DNA of 64,000 bases from JBKBUF01 sp046290815 (lineage in GTDB: Bacteria > Bacteroidota > Bacteroidia > Cytophagales > Cytophagaceae). The notes beneath the pieces were generated by a model. That model ran no database searches and was not told where the DNA came from. It was given only the letters and a program-made list of their open reading frames with translations. Positions 1 through 7,569 of this stretch are shown here, piece by piece. The position numbers and the translations under genes are program-made. The stretch spans positions 1 through 64,000 of the forward strand of contig JBKBUF010000009.1 of NCBI GenBank assembly GCA_046290815.1, in the 5' to 3' direction. Within the stretch, counting starts at the first letter, position 1; the number at the start of each line of letters is the position of its first letter.

Positions 1-47
1 AAAGACTTTCCTTGATCAGGAAAATTAATCAAATATATTTGCTCACC

Positions 48-118
48 TGGTGCATTCTTGTTGCCGAAATTGGTGCATTCCTATTTACCGAAAATGGTGC
101 ATTGTTATTTTCCGATTA
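48..118. repeat. Three tandem 23-24 bp repeats, IS21-end-like
   Basis: Three imperfect copies of a 23-24 bp unit run head to tail at 48-70, 71-94 and 95-118. Each begins TGGTGCATT and ends in a CCGA-containing stretch. Short repeated terminal blocks of this kind are typical of IS21-family element ends, where they serve as transposase binding sites. No istA or istB gene is visible, so this is either a solo end or the edge of an element lying outside the window. The IS21 assignment is from memory of such termini, not from a match. Confidence 0.45.
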
Positions 119-404
119 CAGAACAACATTCCTATACTTTGTTCTCCTTCCATATTTGAACAGGAATGGAACCTTCAGGCTCTGGAGGAAGCAAGGCTAT
201 CAGAAAGACTAAAACTTAAAAAATCCAGCCTGTATAAACAAATAAAAGAGACGCTGAACAAAGGAAACGCTTCAAGTAATGATTTGAGTAAACAAATAGA
301 TGTGGAAAAAAGTGTAGGAAGGTTTATGGAGATAGTGATGCCATTAAGAAAAGCTGATAACAACCAAAACATACAAAAGAATAATTCATACAATTCCTGA
401 ATTA
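119..404. other. Non-genic stretch beside the repeat block
   Basis: A plus-strand frame is open from 50 to 400 (116 codons), but its first third runs through the tandem repeats. The rest is a Lys/Glu/Asn-rich hydrophilic stretch that I do not recognise. There is no signal peptide, domain or promoter. It may be a remnant left next to a mobile element. I do not call a gene here. Confidence 0.3.
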
Positions 405-805
405 TTAATGTTGTAAACTCAACTTTTGATTATAAGCTTCTTTTCCATTTATAATTTTTATAAAATAAACTCCGGATGAATTCCTTTCCATATTTATTCA
501 AATTTTATTTTCTTGAATCTCGTCCAATATTTCCATTAATATCTGTAAAATAATATTCGCTATTGGTTCGAAACTCTTAATAAGGACTTCAAACACCCCT
601 TAGGTAGCTTCGTAATCCTATTATTGGGAATACCAGGATGATTAAACTTGCATCTATAAAGATGATATTCATTATTATATATGCCAATTACATAATTCAA
701 ATCATTAAAATAACTACTGGTCACATTTGACTGATAAAACCTTGCTGTTCCGGACTCAATGTGGTTTAAGTGGTTGTTTGGGCAATTGATACTTCTTAGA
801 CAGAT
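405..805 (-). pseudogene. Decayed T9SS-secreted protein, C-terminal remnant
   Basis: Read on the minus strand, 405-482 encodes NSSGVYFIKIINGKEAYNQK followed by LSLQH and a stop. This is the classic end of a T9SS type A sorting domain (compare SGVYFIKL in the neighbouring gene). Just upstream the frame shifts: 483-555 reads as TDINGNIG then NLNKYGKE in other frames, again typical sorting-domain strands. Further upstream another frame is open for 81 codons (563-805) with no start codon. Together this looks like one cargo gene broken by at least two frameshifts. The sorting-domain part is convincing; assigning 563-805 to the same gene is an inference. Confidence 0.55.
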
Positions 806-906
806 TTACAAAAATCAGGAAACCCAAAGAACTTAAACCTAGTCTTATTTACAGTTAAACTTAATAAAATATAAAACCAGTTCCTTAAATCACTTAATAC
901 AATTTA
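806..906. other. Intergenic, no feature seen
   Basis: AT-rich spacer downstream of the minus-strand T9SS cargo gene. I see no clear terminator hairpin and no coding signal. Confidence 0.3.
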
Positions 907-2097
907 CTACCTAATCAGAGTAACTCTTTCTGTGAGGAAGTTATCTCCATTTTTTAATTTAATAAAATATACTCCAGAAGGAAATTCCGACAAATCAATT
1001 GTACATTCCATAGCATCTTTGTTAAATTCATAAACTTTATCTCCATAAGAATTCAACACATGAATCTTATCAAATACATGATCTCCGGTAATTGTAACAG
1101 TGCCAACGGTTGGATTAGGATATATCTTATAACTTACACTTTTTTCATGATAATATGATTTTCTATTGGTGCTTTCAGAAGAACCACATGTTTGACCTGA
1201 ACATGATTCTATCATTGCTTCAAAATGTGCACCATTTTCAACAGTAAAACCAGAAGCAAGGTCAATTATATTCCCTGCCTTAAAAGTAACAATTCTTTCG
1301 GGCTGCAAAACAACATTTCCAGATGTATTAATATTGTTCTTAACTCTAGTGTTTCCTGGAATAAAATGATTTACCGTGTAGGAAGCGTCTTGCAAACAAC
1401 AACTACCTTTTCTCCACTCAACATTATCTAACCATAAAATTTGTTGACATCCATTTAAATCAATTATGTAAAACCAAAGCTGATCCAATAAAAGGCCGGT
1501 CGTATTTTTTATATTGTTTATTCTTACGGATCTAATGGACTGTAGATCTGATGTAGAAATATTTGATTCTTTATATAACAAAAGTTTATTTACCGGCTGA
1601 GGAATCGACAACTGATTACTATTAACCAGTCCAGATGTTGCATAAACACCAAATTCTGTAATGGATGTACCATGCCCCTTATAACTTGGACTTAATTGAA
1701 ATGAAAGAGAATAAAATTCATTCGGATCTACAGTGGGAATACCTGTAAACATACCACTTGTGGTTTCTATCTGTTGGCCGTTTGGTTGCATTCCGGTGGT
1801 TAGCAGACCAGAGAATTCATCTATGAAATATGATTCAACATTAGAGCAACTGCTAGAACAACATTTTGTAATAATAGGGCAAAAAGTCATCCTGGAATCG
1901 CCGTGAGAAGCACGCCATCCTTGAGTTCTACTTTGATCCAAAGCATAGTTGTAAACACTAAATCTCGACAATCCGGGACATTCTTCAATTACACCAGAAA
2001 GATATAGATTCAACTCGGGATTAGCCACCAAGTTTTGACCGCTGGAAATTGTAATTGAAATAAATAAATTTATTATTATCAGAAAATAGAGCTTCAT
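907..2097 (-). CDS. Exported protein with T9SS type A sorting domain
   Basis: A 396-residue secreted protein of unknown function. Residues 1-20 form a Sec signal peptide ending SSGQ. The middle contains a Cys-rich stretch with a run of clustered Cys (CCSSSC) and a beta-rich region resembling carbohydrate-binding or lectin-like modules of Cytophaga cargo proteins. Around residues 275-300 there is an IIDLASGFTVENGAHFEA segment that recurs in the protease gene at 3223-6234 (VVDLNPGFTSNEGGQFTA). The last ~75 residues are a type A sorting domain: YPNPTVGTVTI, a middle NSYGDKVYEF strand and SGVYFIKLKN near the end. The ATG shares one base with the stop of the upstream gene (TAATG), implying translational coupling. 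Probably anchored at the cell surface or released; the ligand is unknown. Confidence 0.85.
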   Translation of the reverse strand: MKLYFLIIINLFISITISSGQNLVANPELNLYLSGVIEECPGLSRFSVYNYALDQSRTQGWRASHGDSRMTFCPIITKCCSSSCSNVESYFIDEFSGLLTTGMQPNGQQIETTSGMFTGIPTVDPNEFYSLSFQLSPSYKGHGTSITEFGVYATSGLVNSNQLSIPQPVNKLLLYKESNISTSDLQSIRSVRINNIKNTTGLLLDQLWFYIIDLNGCQQILWLDNVEWRKGSCCLQDASYTVNHFIPGNTRVKNNINTSGNVVLQPERIVTFKAGNIIDLASGFTVENGAHFEAMIESCSGQTCGSSESTNRKSYYHEKSVSYKIYPNPTVGTVTITGDHVFDKIHVLNSYGDKVYEFNKDAMECTIDLSEFPSGVYFIKLKNGDNFLTERVTLIR

Positions 2098-3200
2098 TAT
2101 TTATTAGATTTTAATTGATCAATTTCTTTTCTCATTTCAATTATATATAGAGTAAGCTCTTCTACTTTCTTTAACAGAATTTCATTCATTTCAGCAACGT
2201 CTATTCCGCTTCGCTCAACTTCTTCTGCTGAAGGAACTTCAGGTAAATGGCTGTTTTCTTTAATAAATTCTTCAACCTCACTCAGGGATCTTAACTTATA
2301 ATCAGGCGAAAATACATAATCAGGAAAACAACCATTATTAGTTGTTCTAACTTTGATAGAAGTAGCATAAATAGTACCATTCACTGCTAGTTTTGCATTA
2401 ATATCAACAGGTTTGCAACTTGTACCTATTAATACTCTTCCATCATGTAGAATTGTGAATAAATCTCTAAATGTAGTAGCCCCTGAAGAAGTCAGGTAAT
2501 GTGATATCCTAAATCTTCCATCGGCAACATTATTTGGCCCATTAGCTGCAACCTGACCACCAACAGCCCATCCATCACCATATGTTGTTTGAGTTGTTCC
2601 ATTATCAAATAGTATAGCGGGCTCATTTAAATGTCCTTCGCCTCCAACATAATTATTACTTAATTTCACCATAACATTTTTTCCTCCCAAAGTGGGTTCA
2701 TATCTTTGTAAGTCTAACAATGCTGTCGCCTTTTGTTGTGCAAACCAATTCCATCCGATTAAAACATTTCCATCTGGACACAAAGTTAATGACCTTGGCC
2801 CCCCTTCTCTAAAAAAAGCCAGATTTCCTTTTCCACTGTGGTGATTTCCTCCTGTTGACTGTATGGTCCAATTATATCCGTCGAGTCCGGAATGTGCCGC
2901 ATCGAGCCAAAGAGCCGTACCCCATGAATCGCTTTTCCTTATATGTAAACCTGTATTTGGAGTTAATGTACCTATTCCTACATTCCCATTTGTGTGTATG
3001 AACATCATATTACTTCCGTTTGCACGGAACAACAATGATGACTGCGATTGGATTGTAGTTTGTCCCGTAGAGGTTCCAATATAATTGGATCCAGCAGAAT
3101 TATGGGTAGGGATATTCCATGTTTGGGCAATAGAACCTATCGAAGATAATAAGCTTACTACCATAAAAGAAAAAAATTTTGTTGTTTTCATTTTATTCAT
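2097..3200 (-). CDS. Exported tail-fibre-like beta-repeat protein
   Basis: A 367-residue protein with a Sec signal peptide (residues 1-26, ending SIAQ; the start could also be Met4). The body contains repeats of the form GNVGIGTLTPNTGLHI and GNVLIG, a pattern common in Bacteroidetes and phage tail-fibre-like proteins. The C-terminus (about 285-367) reads FSPDYKLRSLSEVEEFI then HLPEVPSAEEV and a terminal helix. It resembles the trimerising intramolecular-chaperone ends (peptidase S74-like) of such proteins, but the Ser/Lys catalytic pair cannot be assigned with confidence. There is no T9SS sorting domain, unlike both flanking cargo proteins. It is cotranscribed with the protease gene 23 bp upstream and coupled to the next gene. 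The role, possibly a surface fibre, is an inference. Confidence 0.75.
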   Translation of the reverse strand: MNKMKTTKFFSFMVVSLLSSIGSIAQTWNIPTHNSAGSNYIGTSTGQTTIQSQSSLLFRANGSNMMFIHTNGNVGIGTLTPNTGLHIRKSDSWGTALWLDAAHSGLDGYNWTIQSTGGNHHSGKGNLAFFREGGPRSLTLCPDGNVLIGWNWFAQQKATALLDLQRYEPTLGGKNVMVKLSNNYVGGEGHLNEPAILFDNGTTQTTYGDGWAVGGQVAANGPNNVADGRFRISHYLTSSGATTFRDLFTILHDGRVLIGTSCKPVDINAKLAVNGTIYATSIKVRTTNNGCFPDYVFSPDYKLRSLSEVEEFIKENSHLPEVPSAEEVERSGIDVAEMNEILLKKVEELTLYIIEMRKEIDQLKSNK

Positions 3201-3222
3201 TTTAATTATTGAGTGTGTTTTT

Positions 3223-6200
3223 TTAATCGGTTATTGACATTTTGACTGTTTGCTTTTGAGTTTCAGATTTTATTTGAACCAAATAAAGCCCATTAGTTAC
3301 TATACCTAAGTGAACCTCTTCATACCCCTCATCAAAAGAAGTATTGTCTTTCCTGTAAATTATTTCACCTAGAGAATTTAAAACCAGAATTTCATACAAC
3401 CCTACAGTCTTGAATGTAGGTTGAAGATAAAAAGCTCCATTATTGGGATTAGGATAAATATAAAATTCAATGTTTGTTGATAAATCAAGTCCGCTTTCTT
3501 CCGCCGGTTCCGGAATGTAATCTGTCCCAATTGTTGAATTCACATCATTAGACTCATCAAAACCTTCACTAAGCCTATAATTTGTCCCAGAGTTAAAAAT
3601 TCCACAAGGGGCTAACCTGGCGGTAAATTGTCCGCCTTCATTTGATGTAAACCCAGGATTTAAATCAACAACATCTACTCCCTTAAATGTTATATTCTGC
3701 CCAGACATGACTTGCACATTATTGTCAGCAAAAATTGCTTTAGCCTCGTTCATTGGAGGCAAATTATTGTTATTTACAAACCTTATTTCTGTACTACATT
3801 TTGGGGCAAGATTAAGCTCATTAGCATTCATTGGACGCCATGTCAATATGATATCATCAAAATAAATCCATCTTGTCTTATTCGCTCCATAAAAATACAT
3901 GTAAAACTGATCATAGGAGTCGTTAGGAATTGTAAACCATTGGGACCTTCTTTTCCAATTTGTTTGGATTGGCTGCCCCGTTCTGTCAAAATTCAGGATT
4001 TCATACCTGGAATGAGAATATGTAGGAGGCGCCAAATCAGCAGGAGTATTTGCTCTTGGATAATTACTTGGTTTAAGTCCTGAAGCAACAAAAAACTTTG
4101 TACCCCCTGCCTCATTTAATTCCCTATACAAAAAGTGTATTGTATAAATGTTGTAAGGATTCAACTTAAAAGGAAATTGATAAAATACACCATCCCCTTT
4201 GGTGTAGTACTTATTATCTTGATAAAAGAACTCACTTGCCATTCTCATAGCATTATTACCGTCAGGATAACTCTTTAATAAAGGATAACCAAATGCCGCA
4301 TGCCATTCCCCCGGCAAACAAACTTCTCCATTATAAAAGCCTGAGCTTAGGGTCGATTCTACTGGTGGACAATTATGATTTTCAAATACACCATTAAAGA
4401 CCAGGTTTACACATGGCTTGCAAGACCCTCCACAGTCAATATCCAATTCATCCCCGTTCAATATATTGTCGGAGCAAAAATCAGAACAAGGCCTGCAATC
4501 TCCGCCGCAATCTATTCCTGTTTCATTGCCATTTCTGATGCCATTTTTACATGGATCAGGACAGGCGGGACATACACCACCACAATCAATTGCCGTTTCA
4601 TTCTGATTTTTTATACCATCAGAACATGTTTCGGGACAGGGAGCACAAACCCCTCCACAATCAACCCCAATTTCATTTTGATTTTTTATTTTATCCGAAC
4701 AAGTGGGTGTACAAGGAGGGCATACTCCACCACAATCTATTCCTGTCTCTCCATTATCTTTAATTCCATTCTGGCATCTGAAGTCATATACAGGACAATA
4801 TGTATCTGTATTAGTCGCTAAGCCCAAAAAGTGTGAAAAAGAACCGTCAGTATATGATCTTGAAAACATCCCATAATGATCAGGTCCGTTAATATTACAA
4901 AATGAACCTCCACCTTGGAGTTGCCCTACTATTCTATGATTTGAGTTAAATAATGGAGAACCTGAAGAACCTTTTTCAGTAATCCCTTGATTCCAATATA
5001 TACGCCAAAAATAAAAATAATCGCTTCCGTTGATTGCGGTTTGCATTATTCGACCAGTGCTTTTACTGATTTTCTTAACATCTCCGTTGGGATGATGTAT
5101 CCCTACAAATTCAGATGAGGCCAATGTTGTATGATCATTCCTTTCCCAGCCAGCATAGCAAACTTTATAATTTGCTGGTGCTTTTTCATAAAATTTTAAT
5201 AATGCATAATCAGAATTATAAACCCTTGCAAATTCACCATTTGGCCCCGTAATTACACCTTTATTTTTATCCCAAACATAATTACCGGCACTTCCAATCG
5301 CCAGCAAATGAGCCCCCGACAAGCTTTGGGTTGTAGGAGCATTCAACACACCTCCACATAGACTTTTTTGATAATTAAGCATGACAACTAAATATGAATA
5401 ATCTTTGGTGTAGGCAACCTGATCCAAAACTCCAGCAGAATAAATTACATGAGCCGCTGTTAAAAAGTATGGTTCTGCGTCATTTCTTGTGGTATTAACA
5501 AAAGCGCCTGACCCAGCAGCAGACAAATTGTATTGTTCATAATATTGTAGTAGTAACCCTACTGATCTTATCTCCTTTTCCCATCCTGTTCCTAATTGAC
5601 AAGCAACATCAATGTGACAAGGAAAACTTTCGCCCCCAAATTCCCTTCCACTTCTGAGAAACGACTCAAAAACATAGATCACTCTACTTATTCTCAGCTT
5701 TCCAGGCTTTTTAGCATCAAAAGGCTCAAAGTATTCTAAAAAAATATTTTCACCTTCGATTATTTGTGTACTCCATGCTCCTTTTCCTTTATTATTTTCA
5801 GAAGTAAAAGCACCCAACACCATGCTTTGGTCAGAATTATAAATAAATAATGTTGCACCTTCAGGTATATCAAATTCTTCAAAATGAAATTGCAATGCCT
5901 CTGCACCATCTGCCCTAATATTGTAAATCCATATACTTCCACTATCTTCTTTCGATTCAATAAATTTCTGTTTTCTTAAATCAATTTTAGCATCTATTCC
6001 TGTTCCATAAAAAGAATTCCTGCAAGATGGACACTCTGCTTCTGCCTTTTTAATCCTTTTGTTAACTTCAGACGTATCAATTTTTGCAATTTTATATGAT
6101 TCACTAGTGGACCTCCTGGCTCTTAAATTCGATTTAACAAAAGACTTGGGTTGTCCTCCATAACTTACTTGGGCAAACAGTGGATTAGAACATAATGTTA

Positions 6201-6234
6201 GCAACAACATTATTAGCAAAAGCTGGCTTTTCAT
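3223..6234 (-). CDS. Secreted trypsin-like serine protease with Cys repeats, T9SS cargo
   Basis: A 1003-residue multidomain export. Residues 1-22 are a Sec signal peptide. Residues 23-200 form a beta-rich pro-region. The chymotrypsin/lysyl-endopeptidase-like domain spans about 205-470, with His262 (LTAAH), Asp342 (SDYALL) and Ser424 (GSSGSPLF) as the triad. Residues 487-608 are five Cys-rich repeats of exactly 25 residues. From ~611 to 800 there is a jelly-roll-like carbohydrate-binding-type region, then a VDLNPGFTSNEGGQF module, and a type A T9SS sorting domain occupies the last ~80 residues (YPNPNNGAFYL, NGLYLVQI). It heads a three-gene unit with a Bacteroidetes-type promoter upstream. It probably digests protein or trims other exports; the Lys/Arg specificity is not readable from sequence. 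The protease assignment is firm. Confidence 0.9.
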   Translation of the reverse strand: MKSQLLLIMLLLTLCSNPLFAQVSYGGQPKSFVKSNLRARRSTSESYKIAKIDTSEVNKRIKKAEAECPSCRNSFYGTGIDAKIDLRKQKFIESKEDSGSIWIYNIRADGAEALQFHFEEFDIPEGATLFIYNSDQSMVLGAFTSENNKGKGAWSTQIIEGENIFLEYFEPFDAKKPGKLRISRVIYVFESFLRSGREFGGESFPCHIDVACQLGTGWEKEIRSVGLLLQYYEQYNLSAAGSGAFVNTTRNDAEPYFLTAAHVIYSAGVLDQVAYTKDYSYLVVMLNYQKSLCGGVLNAPTTQSLSGAHLLAIGSAGNYVWDKNKGVITGPNGEFARVYNSDYALLKFYEKAPANYKVCYAGWERNDHTTLASSEFVGIHHPNGDVKKISKSTGRIMQTAINGSDYFYFWRIYWNQGITEKGSSGSPLFNSNHRIVGQLQGGGSFCNINGPDHYGMFSRSYTDGSFSHFLGLATNTDTYCPVYDFRCQNGIKDNGETGIDCGGVCPPCTPTCSDKIKNQNEIGVDCGGVCAPCPETCSDGIKNQNETAIDCGGVCPACPDPCKNGIRNGNETGIDCGGDCRPCSDFCSDNILNGDELDIDCGGSCKPCVNLVFNGVFENHNCPPVESTLSSGFYNGEVCLPGEWHAAFGYPLLKSYPDGNNAMRMASEFFYQDNKYYTKGDGVFYQFPFKLNPYNIYTIHFLYRELNEAGGTKFFVASGLKPSNYPRANTPADLAPPTYSHSRYEILNFDRTGQPIQTNWKRRSQWFTIPNDSYDQFYMYFYGANKTRWIYFDDIILTWRPMNANELNLAPKCSTEIRFVNNNNLPPMNEAKAIFADNNVQVMSGQNITFKGVDVVDLNPGFTSNEGGQFTARLAPCGIFNSGTNYRLSEGFDESNDVNSTIGTDYIPEPAEESGLDLSTNIEFYIYPNPNNGAFYLQPTFKTVGLYEILVLNSLGEIIYRKDNTSFDEGYEEVHLGIVTNGLYLVQIKSETQKQTVKMSITD
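4411..4776 (-). repeat. Five in-frame 75 bp repeats (25-residue Cys motif)
   Basis: Encodes residues 487-608 of the protease. Each unit starts at a Cys (487, 512, 537, 562, 587, a constant 25-residue period) and follows the pattern C-x-[DN]-x-I-x-[ND]-x-[ND]-E-x-x-x-DCGGxCxPC with four Cys per unit. The motif is seen in other secreted Bacteroidetes proteins. It is probably a disulfide-rigid stalk between the catalytic and binding domains, or a metal- or glycan-binding module (inference). Confidence 0.9.
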
Positions 6235-6298
6235 GAATGATTAGATTATACTGAAAATTTCTAGTAAAAGATTGTATTCAACAAAAAATTGAAAGCGC

Positions 6299-6328
6299 CA
6301 AAAATAAAGAGGCGATTAGTAATTCAAA
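6299..6328 (-). promoter_or_regulatory. Predicted Bacteroidetes promoter of the protease unit
   Basis: On the minus strand a TTTG box (6325-6328) lies 18 nt upstream of TATTTTTG (6299-6306), matching the Bacteroidetes -33 TTTG and -7 TAnnTTTG consensus. The expected transcript start would lie about 50-60 nt before the ATG at 6234. Predicted from motif and spacing only. Confidence 0.45.
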
Positions 6329-6339
6329 ATGCCCTTTAG

Positions 6340-6388
6340 AAAAAATATTATTAATATTAACAGAAAACTCAAAAAAATATTATTAATA
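6340..6388. repeat. Pair of 17 bp direct repeats upstream of promoter
   Basis: An identical 17-nt A/T block (six A, then TATTATTAATA) occurs at 6340-6356 and 6372-6388, start to start 32 bp, close to three helical turns. Copy one begins 11 bp upstream of the predicted -33 box of the protease unit. It could be a paired activator site or an UP-like element. The low complexity of the sequence weakens the case. Confidence 0.4.
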
Positions 6389-6468
6389 ACACAAATTATT
6401 TCACTTTAAGGTGATATCTAACATAACACTAATTGTAAATTCGGAATATATAATAAATTAAAAGCCTG

Positions 6469-7569
6469 CTAAGCACCCAACGTCTTCTCCTTCCAATCAA
6501 AATTATCCTGCTTGATTTTCCATATGAAGCCATCAATAATGTAATGTGTCAATTGAGGGACTGTTAACAGTGGAATAACGATCGCTAAAATATTTTTACT
6601 GCTTATCTGTATTGTAGTATTAATTATCCCGAATATCTGGGGATGAGAATTCCATACCAGCTTATCCCAAAATGCTTCTTCTATATATGCCAGCAATATT
6701 ATAATTACAACAAACAAGATTATTCCGCCTCTGCGAAATACATAGGCATTAACACCTGACCTGTTTACCTTTTCAGATTTATTATGAGTTTTGTATCCAT
6801 AAATCCATATCAATGCCATATAGGGTATTCCATGAGAAACTACATTGAGCATAGTGAAAATCAAATCTCCATTATAATATACTATGCCAATGTACCATGA
6901 CAGTACTGTTCCGGCAATCAACACATTTTTGGGAATATTAAATTTCCTTTCCTTATAGCTCACATAAACTTCCTTAACTATATAATTCCCTAATACAATG
7001 AAATAAATGTAATGCAGTACATCTGACACCAGATTATTGCTAAACTGTATAAAATCTCCCTTTACGAACCACTGGAAATTTCTTCCCGGATTTAAATGCC
7101 AGTATATTATCGGATATAAAGTTGCAGCGTATATAGTAACAATATCCGTCGTTCTGAATAATACACTATTATTTTCCTTCCGTGAATAAATTTTCATAAA
7201 GCCATACTGCTGCCTGATAAAATGAAATACTGCAATATATGCCAACACCCTCCAGAATAACATTGCATCAATTTCATACAAAACCACTCCTGCAATCCAG
7301 GACAAAAGCGGAATATTATACAATAACTTCTTGTGCTTATTTATAACTGCAGGATCAAAATAAGTCCTGTACAATGTGCTGTATACATGCGCCACATCAA
7401 TTAACAGGATAAGGATAAACCAGGATAGTGGGTTGACTTCTGCTGAATCATTAAAGTATTCCGGCAGAAAAATTATCAAAAGCAGGACAGCAAAGGGCGG
7501 AAACAGAATGAACAAACCGTCCAGACTTTTAGAATGAATCCATGGCTGACTTGCTTTCATCTCAGGCAT
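6469..7569 (-). CDS. Polytopic membrane protein with conserved-looking His residues
   Basis: A 366-residue protein with about eight or nine hydrophobic segments; I cannot name the family. Polar residues sit in or beside the segments at D58/H61 (DVAHVYSTLYRTY), H116 (FHFIRQQYG), H158 (YWHLNPG), H246 (SHGIPYMALIW) and H342/D346 (THYIIDGFIW). Spaced intramembrane His/Asp of this kind occur in metal-dependent membrane oxygenases and desaturases such as the Brp/Blh carotenoid dioxygenases, but no diagnostic motif was found. It is the last gene of the polyamine-type operon and overlaps the FAD enzyme gene by 8 nt, so it is probably coupled to it. The context suggests a membrane enzyme or transporter for the operon's product (inference). 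Confidence 0.75.
   Translation of the reverse strand: MPEMKASQPWIHSKSLDGLFILFPPFAVLLLIIFLPEYFNDSAEVNPLSWFILILLIDVAHVYSTLYRTYFDPAVINKHKKLLYNIPLLSWIAGVVLYEIDAMLFWRVLAYIAVFHFIRQQYGFMKIYSRKENNSVLFRTTDIVTIYAATLYPIIYWHLNPGRNFQWFVKGDFIQFSNNLVSDVLHYIYFIVLGNYIVKEVYVSYKERKFNIPKNVLIAGTVLSWYIGIVYYNGDLIFTMLNVVSHGIPYMALIWIYGYKTHNKSEKVNRSGVNAYVFRRGGIILFVVIIILLAYIEEAFWDKLVWNSHPQIFGIINTTIQISSKNILAIVIPLLTVPQLTHYIIDGFIWKIKQDNFDWKEKTLGA

Noticed and set aside
50..400. 116-codon plus-strand frame at the window start
   Set aside because: Its first third is made of the tandem repeats and the rest has no recognisable domain, promoter or signal; likely non-coding remnant.
4411..4776. CRISPR-like array
   Set aside because: The repeats are in frame, without spacers, and encode a Cys motif inside the protease.
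4375..4821. 148-codon plus-strand frame and two shorter overlapping frames
   Set aside because: Antisense to the five 75-bp Cys repeats of the protease; the periodic sequence keeps opposite frames open by chance.
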